Shown here piece by piece: positions 1-5,920 of a stretch of 11,055 nucleotides of DNA. How positions within the stretch are numbered: position 1 is the stretch's first letter; each line of letters begins with the position of its first letter. A model generated the notes under the pieces. That model did no database searches. It was not told where the DNA came from and was given only the letters and a program-made list of their open reading frames with translations. This DNA comes from Lamprobacter sp046541315 (GTDB lineage: Bacteria > Pseudomonadota > Gammaproteobacteria > Chromatiales > Chromatiaceae), in the NCBI RefSeq assembly GCF_046541315.1, contig NZ_JBKHDN010000087.1, positions 1 to 11,055 of the forward strand, in the 5' to 3' direction. A program made the position numbers and the translations under genes.

Positions 1-32
1 GCGCGCTCAGGACAGGCGAGAGTCGAGGGTCG

Positions 33-47
33 GCCGACGAGGTCGGC
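33..47 (-). terminator. Hairpin just after the membrane-protein gene, possible terminator
   Basis: A perfect inverted repeat, GCCGAC-gag-GTCGGC (6-bp stem, 3-base loop), begins five bases beyond the stop codon of the minus-strand gene that ends at 52. Its position suits transcription termination or 3'-end protection. No T-tract follows it on the minus strand, so it does not meet the usual rho-independent pattern and the terminator label is tentative. Confidence 0.3.
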
Positions 48-51
48 TGTT

Positions 52-606
52 TCAGTGGGTCTTCGTGCCGCGCTGGCGCAGCACCAGCATCGTCACGCCG
101 CTCGCCACGATGACCACCGCCACACTGATGAGCAAAGCATTGTCATCGAGGAAGGCGAGACCGATCGCGCTCGCGATCATGAAGGCGCCGAAGAGGGACA
201 TCTTCCAGTCGAGATAGATGCCCGAGAGCAAGGCCGAGAGCCCAAGGATATAGGCGATCACGAAGCCCTGCGTCTCGGCGTTGAGGAAGTTCGGCGTATC
301 GCCCATGAACAACAGCGTGATCACCAGCAGCACCGCGCCCCAGTACAGCAGTTGCTTGGCGATGTAGAGGCCCTTCTCCTTCGCGTCCGCGCCCGACAAG
401 CGCCAGCCGCCCATCATCGAGACCAGCGCCACGACGGGCATGAACCATTTCCACAGCTCGGTCGCCTTTGCCGGGTCGGATTCGGTCATGCCGATGAGCA
501 CCAGGGAGGCGATGTACAGGGCCAGATACGGCAGACTGGGCATCAGCAGCTTGAGCCAGCTAGGCTTCGAGGCGGAATGAGCGTCGTGCATAGCGGATTC
601 AGACAT
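52..606 (-). CDS. Hypothetical six-helix inner-membrane protein
   Basis: This 184-residue protein is of no family I recognise. After a polar N-terminus of about 18 residues it has about six hydrophobic segments, near residues 24-41, 51-68, 84-102, 114-132, 136-153 and 157-176. The loops between them are short, and the tail RQRGTKTH is basic. By the positive-inside rule the C-terminus is probably cytoplasmic. There is no obvious signal peptide or catalytic motif. The start is well supported: the upstream sequence on the minus strand carries AGAGGAGAT (613-621) about eight bases before the ATG. It lies 157 bp downstream of the glycosyltransferase gene on the same strand, so the two could be co-transcribed or separate. 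A channel, carrier or general stress membrane protein are all possible. The gene call is firm but the function is unknown. Confidence 0.75.
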   Translation of the reverse strand: MSESAMHDAHSASKPSWLKLLMPSLPYLALYIASLVLIGMTESDPAKATELWKWFMPVVALVSMMGGWRLSGADAKEKGLYIAKQLLYWGAVLLVITLLFMGDTPNFLNAETQGFVIAYILGLSALLSGIYLDWKMSLFGAFMIASAIGLAFLDDNALLISVAVVIVASGVTMLVLRQRGTKTH

Positions 607-684
607 GTTGATATCTCCTCTAGTTGATGGGTTCTGGCAGCACGCGTCAAGGCGAACGCGCGCTTGGCGGGCGCGCGCGCATCA

Positions 685-708
685 GGCGATCGAGTAACCC
701 TGATCGCC
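685..708. repeat. Inverted repeat with two competing pairings in the 607-763 spacer
   Basis: GGCGATC (685-691) pairs with GATCGCC (702-708) around a 10-base loop. The overlapping ATCAGG (681-686) can instead pair with CCTGAT (699-704), so the two hairpins exclude each other. This is the only structure I see in the 157-bp spacer between the glycosyltransferase and the membrane-protein gene. No T-tract follows on either strand, so I do not call a terminator. It could be an operator or a structured RNA segment. Confidence 0.3.
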
Positions 709-763
709 GTCCGCCATCAGCATAGTATCAACGCGGAGAGAGATCAGACCATTCGGCGCGGAC

Positions 764-2032
764 TCAGGCCGAGGCATGATCGGCTTCAATCGCCTCGAGC
801 AGACGCTCGTAGACGAGCGGAAAACTATAGGCGACCCGATTCCAGGACGGGATCAACTTCGCCTCCTGCGGGCCCTTGGTCTGCATCCAGGCGTCCCAGA
901 GAAAGCCGCGAAAGTGACCGGCGGCGGCCTCTTCCTGGTAGAGATCGTAGGCCAGGTCGTTGACGTCGGCATCGTAGCTGTATTTGCGCACATAGGTCAG
1001 CGCGCTTTGATAATAGGTATGCAGCAGCATGTCGACATAGGCATCGTCGAGCGGCACGCCATGCGAGCGCATGTAGGTCAGATAGAACTTGGCGATGTCG
1101 ACCACCATCCGATGCAGCCCGCGCGAGGTGTCGTCCACGGACAGCTCCTGATGCTTGTGCTCGTAGTTGACGGCGAGATCGATCTGCGCGACCTGACGCC
1201 GAGTCACTTGGTCATAGACCTGGGACAGGGTCGCGACCTCGAGGCCCCAGTCGTAGGCGATATTGAGCCCGCGCGCCAGGTCCGAGGTAAAACAGAACTC
1301 GCCCGCGAGCGGATACTTGAAGCCACGGTGATACTCGAAGAACTGTTGTAGCTCCGGCATGCCCTGATTGCACATCACCTGCGACAGGGTATCGACGAAG
1401 GGGGTGACGAACAGGCGCGTCACGCGCCCCTTCATCGAGCGCTCGCTCGGCGAGATGCGCGCGTAATACCCCTTGCAGAACTGAAAGGCGTTGTTGGGGT
1501 TGGCGACCGGCTCGATCAACCGCCCGAGCATGGTGCGATCGTAGGTGACGATATCGCAATCGTGCAAGGCAATGGTATTGGCCTGGTCACGCGCGAACAG
1601 GTAGCCCAGGGTCACCCAGACCGATTGCCCCTTGCCCGGCAATCCGGTCGGGATGCCGCGCTCACCCAGCTCGGCCAGCAGCGCTTGGACGCGCGGACCA
1701 TCGACCCAGACCACCCGAACCCTGCAATCCGCGCGCGCCAAGCGATCGAAATACCGCTGTGCCTCGCGGAATTGCGCCTCTTCCGGGGCGCCTCCGAGCG
1801 CAATGACGATGCTGCGCAGATAACGCACCTCGGCGATCCGCTCGACGATCCGATCCAGCACATCACCGTTGCCGATCTCGCTGAACAGCGACGGCAGCAA
1901 CAGGCACATGTGATCATGCTTGGCGTGCGCCTCCAGTTTACCCTCGAGGTTGGTCAGGTAGGCAGCGCGATCGAAGGCCTCGTGCAACGCGTGCAGCGTC
2001 GTGATCTGCGGCTCTTGATGAAAATCGGCCAT
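764..2032 (-). CDS. Glucosyl-3-phosphoglycerate synthase-like glycosyltransferase (GT-A fold)
   Basis: A 422-residue cytoplasmic protein resembling the GT81 glucosyl-3-phosphoglycerate synthases (GpgS) and related mannosyl enzymes. These transfer a sugar from an NDP-sugar to 3-phosphoglycerate in making the compatible solute glucosylglycerate. Visible motifs are a beta-strand MCLLLPSLF with a family-like position near residue 42, GLPGKGQSVW (130-139, like the GKG motif of GpgS), the metal-binding DxD as D158-C-D160, and PLAGEF (241-246) followed by DWGLEVATLSQVYD (261-274), which matches the PLxGEY...YGVEIGLL block of GpgS. Residues 300-422 are a helical extension. The ATG at 2032 is chosen because AGGAGA lies six bases upstream; an in-frame ATG at 2134 would give a 34-residue Arg-rich extension with no ribosome site. 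No GpgP-type phosphatase is in the window. The fold assignment is strong; the exact donor and acceptor are inference. Confidence 0.8.
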   Translation of the reverse strand: MADFHQEPQITTLHALHEAFDRAAYLTNLEGKLEAHAKHDHMCLLLPSLFSEIGNGDVLDRIVERIAEVRYLRSIVIALGGAPEEAQFREAQRYFDRLARADCRVRVVWVDGPRVQALLAELGERGIPTGLPGKGQSVWVTLGYLFARDQANTIALHDCDIVTYDRTMLGRLIEPVANPNNAFQFCKGYYARISPSERSMKGRVTRLFVTPFVDTLSQVMCNQGMPELQQFFEYHRGFKYPLAGEFCFTSDLARGLNIAYDWGLEVATLSQVYDQVTRRQVAQIDLAVNYEHKHQELSVDDTSRGLHRMVVDIAKFYLTYMRSHGVPLDDAYVDMLLHTYYQSALTYVRKYSYDADVNDLAYDLYQEEAAAGHFRGFLWDAWMQTKGPQEAKLIPSWNRVAYSFPLVYERLLEAIEADHASA

Positions 2033-2038
2033 GCGCTG

Positions 2039-2044
2039 TCTCCT
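2039..2044 (-). promoter_or_regulatory. Ribosome binding site that fixes the glycosyltransferase start
   Basis: The minus strand reads AGGAGA, then six bases, then the ATG at 2032. This decides between that start and the in-frame ATG at 2134, which has no comparable site. Confidence 0.75.
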
Positions 2045-2170
2045 AGCGAGGATGCGGGACGATCGACCGCAGGGGCGGCCAGCCAGGCGAATGCGGCGCG
2101 CGCCCCAGTGAATGCCCAGGATGCCAGCATGCACGCCGCTCCTGTCCCTGCATTGTCCGAGTCCGGAACG

Positions 2171-2200
2171 AAAAATACAACGGGCGCTGCGACCCCATTG
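2171..2200 (-). terminator. Rho-independent terminator after the SPFH pair
   Basis: On the minus strand CAATGGG (2200-2194) pairs with CCCGTTG (2184-2178). This is a 7-bp stem with one U-G wobble and a 9-base loop, followed at once by TATTTTT (2177-2171). It lies about 67 bases after the stop of the second SPFH gene, where an operon terminator is expected. It implies that the glycosyltransferase starting at 2032 has its own promoter in 2033-2170, but I could not identify one. The rest of the 2033-2266 spacer holds no gene I can support. Confidence 0.6.
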
Positions 2201-2266
2201 AACCGGGTCAGCGATGCCTCCGGCACCGATGCGCCGACGATGCCCGCGCTGTCTCGCGGAGCGCCT

Positions 2267-3226
2267 TCATGAGGAGAACGCACGGGGGTCCAACGCCAGC
2301 GTCGATGGACCACCGCTGCCGTCGCCTGCCGCGCCGCCGCGACTGGCGGTGCCGAGCGAGATCAGGACTGGTGCCTCGCGCGGCAGCACATCGACCTCGG
2401 CGCCCGAGGCGATCAGCTGCTCGGTCTCCATCACCTCCATCAGGGCCGCCAGTGTTTCCGGATCCTCGCGGGCAATCGCGTTGAGCGCCTCGCCGACCAC
2501 GCGGGGCCGCGTCGCTGCCGCCTCGGCCATCTTCTGCGAAACCTTGTAGGCGGTCTCGCTCTTGATCAGGCCAACGCGGTTCTCGCCGTCCTGCTTCATC
2601 GCGCTGGTGACCTGGATCAGGCGCTTGACCACCTTTTCGGTGATGTTGTCGACCATCTGCCGGTCGGTGAAGGCGACCTTGCGGATATACACCGAGCCGA
2701 GCTTGTAGCCCCACTTTTCCGACAGCGGCGAGACCGTCGCGCGCACCTTGCGACTGAGCTGATGGCGGTCCTCGAGCATCTTGTCCATTTCGAGGTTGGA
2801 CAGGGTCGAGATCGTCGAACTGGCGACATTGGCCTGCAGCGAGCCCTCGGGATTGGCATTGGTGAACAGGTAGGCCACCGGGTCGCAGACCTGCATCTCG
2901 TACCAGATACCGACGCCCATCGGCGTGCCCTCCTCCGAGTTCACCATGAGATCCCGCAGGTAGTACTGGCGCAGCGCGGTGTTCACCAGGTCGCGCTTGC
3001 CAAAGAAGGCCACCAGCAGGGCCTTGGGACCAAAGTACAGGATCGGGAAGCGCAAGCCGGGCTCGTCGAGGGTGCCGATCACCTTGCCGAAGAGGGTGAA
3101 CACCTGCGATTCACGCTCGCGCACGATGGCGTAGAGCCCCAAATGCCGGGCCAAGCCGAGCAATACCGGGATCGCGGCGAGGCCCAACAGGAAGGCGATC
3201 AACGGCGAGAAGGCGGAGAGAGGCAT
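2267..3226 (-). CDS. SPFH/band-7 domain membrane protein, second of a tandem pair
   Basis: A 319-residue protein with one N-terminal membrane helix (about residues 7-29), then an SPFH (stomatin/prohibitin/flotillin/HflKC) domain from about 33 to 200. The helical segment (about 200-280) includes AEAAATRPRV, the Ala/charged type typical of SPFH oligomerisation. The tail is Gly/Ser-rich (295-310). Proteins of this superfamily form large membrane-bound rings that organise microdomains or cage AAA+ proteases. Its length is close to that of HflC. The ATG at 3226 is preceded by AGGAG (3238-3234, seven bases before), whose first A is the last base of the upstream gene's TGA, so translation of the two genes is probably coupled. 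An open frame extends further upstream but runs across the coding sequence of the other SPFH gene and is not credible. Superfamily assignment is strong; a specific subfamily cannot be given. Confidence 0.88.
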   Translation of the reverse strand: MPLSAFSPLIAFLLGLAAIPVLLGLARHLGLYAIVRERESQVFTLFGKVIGTLDEPGLRFPILYFGPKALLVAFFGKRDLVNTALRQYYLRDLMVNSEEGTPMGVGIWYEMQVCDPVAYLFTNANPEGSLQANVASSTISTLSNLEMDKMLEDRHQLSRKVRATVSPLSEKWGYKLGSVYIRKVAFTDRQMVDNITEKVVKRLIQVTSAMKQDGENRVGLIKSETAYKVSQKMAEAAATRPRVVGEALNAIAREDPETLAALMEVMETEQLIASGAEVDVLPREAPVLISLGTASRGGAAGDGSGGPSTLALDPRAFSS

Positions 3227-3237
3227 GGGCGTGCTCC

Positions 3238-4281
3238 TCAGCGAGAATGCGGCTCGGCGTTCATCGATCCCGTCACCAGCGCCGCGGTATCCTCCGACGC
3301 GGGTTCCACGACCTGAACGATGCGCCTCGCCCGCTTCAACAGCGGGATGCGCATATTGCGGAGATAGGCGCGCAAGGCGGCGCCGCCACCGGTGCGTTTG
3401 ATGCCCATCAGGGTCGTCGCCAGCTCGCGCAGCGGCGCGACCTCGGCCTGGGCATTGTTGCTGGCGATGTCGACCGCGCGCTTGCTCATGGTGATCTGCT
3501 GCTCGGCATCGGCGCGCGCGGTGCTGATGTCGGCGGCGACCTGGTTGCGGGTACTGTTGATCGCCGAGAGCGCGCGATCGACCTCGCTCGGCGGGTCGAT
3601 CTGGGTGATCAGCGCCGCGTCGAGTTCGATCCCATAGCGCGCGCCGGTGGAGCGGCACTGGGTCTCCATGTAGTCGTTCAACAACGGCAGATTCTTGCGC
3701 AGATCGTTGATCGAGACGCCCTCGGCCAGTTCGACCGCAGCGCTCGCCATCTCGCTCTCGACGTCGCCGGTATCGACCAAGGTTTGGCCCTTGGGATCGA
3801 CGAAGTTGGCGATGCGCTCGCGCAGGACCGCGATGAAATACCCCATCACATGTTCGAGCGGGCTATCGACACCGAAACAGTAGGCATACAGATTGCCTTC
3901 GGCGACCCGAAAGCGGATCTGACCATTGACCCCGGTGGTCAAATTGTCCTTGGTCACCGCCTCGATCGTGCTTTGGCGCTTGCTCGGGTCCCAGGTCAGA
4001 TCGATCGACTTGGTGTCGACCTCGACCTTATGCACCTCCTGCCAGGGCCATTTGAAGTACGGCCCGCCGGGCCCGATCATGCGCAGCTGCGGGAAGCGAT
4101 AGCGCTCGCGTTCGTCCTCATCGAGATGCGCGTCGACGACCCATTGGTCGCCCAAGCGGACTGCGCGGCCGAACGAGGTGAGCACAGCCCGCTCATTCGG
4201 CTTGACGATATAGAGGGCGCGAATGACGACCTTGAAGGCGATATAGACGCAAAGCCCGAGAAGAAAAGCGAGAAGCAACAT
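3238..4281 (-). CDS. SPFH/band-7 domain membrane protein, first of a tandem pair
   Basis: A 347-residue protein with an N-terminal membrane helix (about residues 2-25) followed by the opening typical of SPFH proteins, IVKPNERAVLTSFGRA (25-40). The SPFH domain continues with FKWPWQEVHKVEVDT (76-90), which resembles the HflK and stomatin family entry, and runs to about residue 230. A helical, Ala/Glu-rich segment (about 235-290, including ARADAEQQI) would support oligomerisation. A polar tail follows. Only 11 bases separate its stop from the next SPFH gene. Its own start has an unusual ribosome site: a run of seven Gs (4292-4286) ending four bases before the ATG, itself preceded by a 15-bp tandem repeat. 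It lies 136 bp downstream of spoVR. HflK is the closest known analogue by layout, but real HflK/HflC orthologues are normally next to hflX, so I take this as a separate SPFH group. Confidence 0.88.
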   Translation of the reverse strand: MLLLAFLLGLCVYIAFKVVIRALYIVKPNERAVLTSFGRAVRLGDQWVVDAHLDEDERERYRFPQLRMIGPGGPYFKWPWQEVHKVEVDTKSIDLTWDPSKRQSTIEAVTKDNLTTGVNGQIRFRVAEGNLYAYCFGVDSPLEHVMGYFIAVLRERIANFVDPKGQTLVDTGDVESEMASAAVELAEGVSINDLRKNLPLLNDYMETQCRSTGARYGIELDAALITQIDPPSEVDRALSAINSTRNQVAADISTARADAEQQITMSKRAVDIASNNAQAEVAPLRELATTLMGIKRTGGGAALRAYLRNMRIPLLKRARRIVQVVEPASEDTAALVTGSMNAEPHSR

Positions 4282-4285
4282 CGGT

Positions 4286-4292
4286 CCCCCCC
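4286..4292 (-). promoter_or_regulatory. G7 homopolymer acting as ribosome binding site of the first SPFH gene
   Basis: The minus strand reads AGGGGGGGACCG then ATG (4281). The seven-G run is the only purine-rich segment where a Shine-Dalgarno site should be. Such runs can change length by slippage, so the strength or spacing of this site might vary between cells. This is inference from sequence only. Confidence 0.45.
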
Positions 4293-4295
4293 TGC

Positions 4296-4364
4296 CAAGT
4301 GAGCAATCGCCAAGTGAGCAATCGCCAAGTGAGCAATCGCCAAGTGAGCAATCGCCAAGTGAGC
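4296..4364. repeat. 15-bp tandem repeat, 4.6 copies
   Basis: Four exact copies of CAAGTGAGCAATCGC (4296-4310, 4311-4325, 4326-4340, 4341-4355) are followed by a partial fifth, CAAGTGAGC (4356-4364). The copies are identical, which points to recent expansion or active slippage. The array lies wholly in the spacer between spoVR and the first SPFH gene, ending three bases short of the G7 run. The unit length is a multiple of three, so on the minus strand one frame stays open and would read repeated AIAHL, but no ribosome site or start makes this a credible gene. Each unit holds GCAATCGC, an imperfect palindrome. Confidence 0.95.
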
Positions 4365-4368
4365 CACC

Positions 4369-4405
4369 CTGCCGAGCGGGCAGTTGCCGGGCGCGCTCGC
4401 GCGCC
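4369..4405 (-). other. Two adjacent hairpins after the spoVR stop
   Basis: GGCGCG-ctcg-CGCGCC (4390-4405) begins 12 bases after the spoVR stop codon on the minus strand. A smaller hairpin, CTGCC-gagcg-GGCAG (4369-4383), follows. Neither has a T-tract, so I do not call a terminator. They could slow polymerase, protect the spoVR mRNA end or reduce expression of the SPFH genes downstream. Confidence 0.45.
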
Positions 4406-4417
4406 GATGCGCGGCGT

Positions 4418-5920
4418 TTAGGTTTCGCCGATGAGTTGAACGCGGCCGTGTTCGTCGACCGCCTCCATCCGCACCTCGAAGCCCCACAGGCGGCGGATAT
4501 GGCGCAGCATCTCGTCGAGCGAATCGCCGAGCGGGCGCCGGTTGTAGCGGAAATGGCGCAATGTCAGCGAGCGATCGCCGCGCACATCGACATTGTAGAC
4601 CTGGATATTCGGCTCGCGACTACCGATATTGTATTGATCGGCCAAGCGTTGGCGCAGATGGCGATAGCCGGACTCCTCATGGATCGCGGTGATCTCCAGG
4701 GTGTCCTCGCGGTCGTCGTCGGAGACCGCGAACATCCGAAACTCGCGCATCAAACGCGGCGAGAGGAACTGAGCGATAAAGCTCTCATCCTTGAAGTTGC
4801 GCATCGCGAAATCCAGCACCTTGCGCCAGTCCTGATCGACCATGTCCGGAAACCAATAGCGGTCCTCGTCGGTCGGCTGCTCGCAGATGCGGCGGATGTC
4901 GCGCATCATCGCGAAGCCGAGCGCATAGGGATTGATGCCGCTGTAATAAGGCGCATCGAACGGCGGCTGATAGACGACGTTGGTGTGCGATTGCAGCACC
5001 TCCATCATGAAGCCGTCGCCAACCATGCCTTCATCGTAGAGACGGTTGAGCAGGGTGTAATGCCAGAAGGTGGCCCAGCCCTCGTTCATCACCTGGGTCT
5101 GGCGCTGCGGATAGAAGTATTGCGCGATCTTGCGCACGATGCGCACGATCTCGCGCTGCCAGGGCTCGAGCAAGGGCGCGTTCTTTTCGATGAAATAGAG
5201 CAGGTTCTCTTGCGGCTCGTCCGGGAAGCGCTGCTCATCGAGACGGCCCGCCTGCTTGTCGGCGACGGGCAATGTGCGCCACAGGTCGTTGATCTGGGAC
5301 TGGAGATAGGCCTCGCGCTCGGCTTGCCGGCGCTTCTCCTCGGCCATCGACAGCGGCGAGGGGCGCCGGTAGCGATCCACGCCATAGTTCATCAACGAGT
5401 GGCAGGAATCGAGCAGCAGCTCGACCTCCTCGGTGCCGTACCGCTCCTCGCACTCGGCGATGTAGGAACGGGCGAAGACCAGGTAGTCGATGATGGCATC
5501 GGCGCTGGTCCAGGTCTGGAAGAGGTAGTTGCCCTTGAAGAAACTGTTGTGGCCATAGCAGGCATGCGCGATCACCAACGCCTGCATGGGCAGCGTATTC
5601 TCCTCCATCAGGTAGGCGATACAGGGATCGGAGTTGATCACGATCTCGTAGGCCAGGCCCATCTGCCCGCGCCGATAGGTCTGCTCGGTGGCGACGAACT
5701 GCTTGCCATAGGACCAGTGATGGTAGTTGATCGGCAATCCCACCGATGAGTAGGCATCGATCATCTGCTCCGACGAGATCACCTCGACCTGATTGGCATA
5801 GGTCTCGAGGCCAAACTCGTCATGGGCGATACGCGCGATCTCCTGATCGAACCGTTTCAGGAGCGGAAAGGTCCATTCCGAACTCTCGGAGATGATGCGA
5901 TTGCTTGCCATATCGGACAC
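4418..5920 (-). CDS. ycgB: SpoVR family protein (YcgB)
   Basis: A 500-residue cytoplasmic protein that follows E. coli YcgB and Bacillus SpoVR along its full length. Family-like blocks are WTFPLL (16-21), EQMIDAYSSVGLPINY (51-66), GLAYEIVINSDPCIAYLMEEN (88-108), HACYGHNSFFKGNYLF (119-134), SCHSLMNYGVDRYRRP (172-187), QTQVMNEGWATFWHY (274-288), YSGINPYALGFAMMRDI (326-342) and RLWGFEV (477-483). SpoVR is needed for normal spore cortex in Bacillus; its biochemical role in non-sporulating bacteria is not settled. H119, H124 and NEGWATFWH (279-287) look like a possible metal or active site, which is inference. The start overlaps the yeaH stop: TAG and a GTG start share one G (5920). An ATG at 5911 is the alternative; AAGAGG upstream lies four bases before the GTG but 13 before the ATG, slightly favouring GTG. 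Confidence 0.95.
   Translation of the reverse strand: MSDMASNRIISESSEWTFPLLKRFDQEIARIAHDEFGLETYANQVEVISSEQMIDAYSSVGLPINYHHWSYGKQFVATEQTYRRGQMGLAYEIVINSDPCIAYLMEENTLPMQALVIAHACYGHNSFFKGNYLFQTWTSADAIIDYLVFARSYIAECEERYGTEEVELLLDSCHSLMNYGVDRYRRPSPLSMAEEKRRQAEREAYLQSQINDLWRTLPVADKQAGRLDEQRFPDEPQENLLYFIEKNAPLLEPWQREIVRIVRKIAQYFYPQRQTQVMNEGWATFWHYTLLNRLYDEGMVGDGFMMEVLQSHTNVVYQPPFDAPYYSGINPYALGFAMMRDIRRICEQPTDEDRYWFPDMVDQDWRKVLDFAMRNFKDESFIAQFLSPRLMREFRMFAVSDDDREDTLEITAIHEESGYRHLRQRLADQYNIGSREPNIQVYNVDVRGDRSLTLRHFRYNRRPLGDSLDEMLRHIRRLWGFEVRMEAVDEHGRVQLIGET

Noticed and set aside
2033..2134. N-terminal extension of the glycosyltransferase from an ATG at 2134
   Set aside because: The 34 extra residues are Arg-rich and unlike the family, while the ATG at 2032 has AGGAGA six bases upstream.
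2208..2270. A 20-codon frame overlapping the stop of the second SPFH gene by ATGA
   Set aside because: It has no ribosome site (the preceding bases are pyrimidine-rich), is very short and resembles nothing known.
3227..3658. N-terminal extension of the second SPFH protein
   Set aside because: The added frame runs within the coding sequence of the first SPFH gene and reads as low-complexity Arg/Gly-rich protein; the ATG at 3226 has a good ribosome site.
4296..4364. CRISPR array
   Set aside because: The units are 15 bp and directly adjacent with no spacers; this is a simple tandem repeat.
4077..4487. Minus-strand frame that reads the tandem repeat as repeated AIAHL
   Set aside because: It overlaps the ends of spoVR and the SPFH gene in the wrong frame, lacks a ribosome site, and stays open only because the unit is 15 bp.
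4436..5749. Long plus-strand frame opposite spoVR (437 codons), with similar long frames opposite prkA and the SPFH genes
   Set aside because: These are antisense shadows produced by high GC content; the opposite strands encode well-conserved families.
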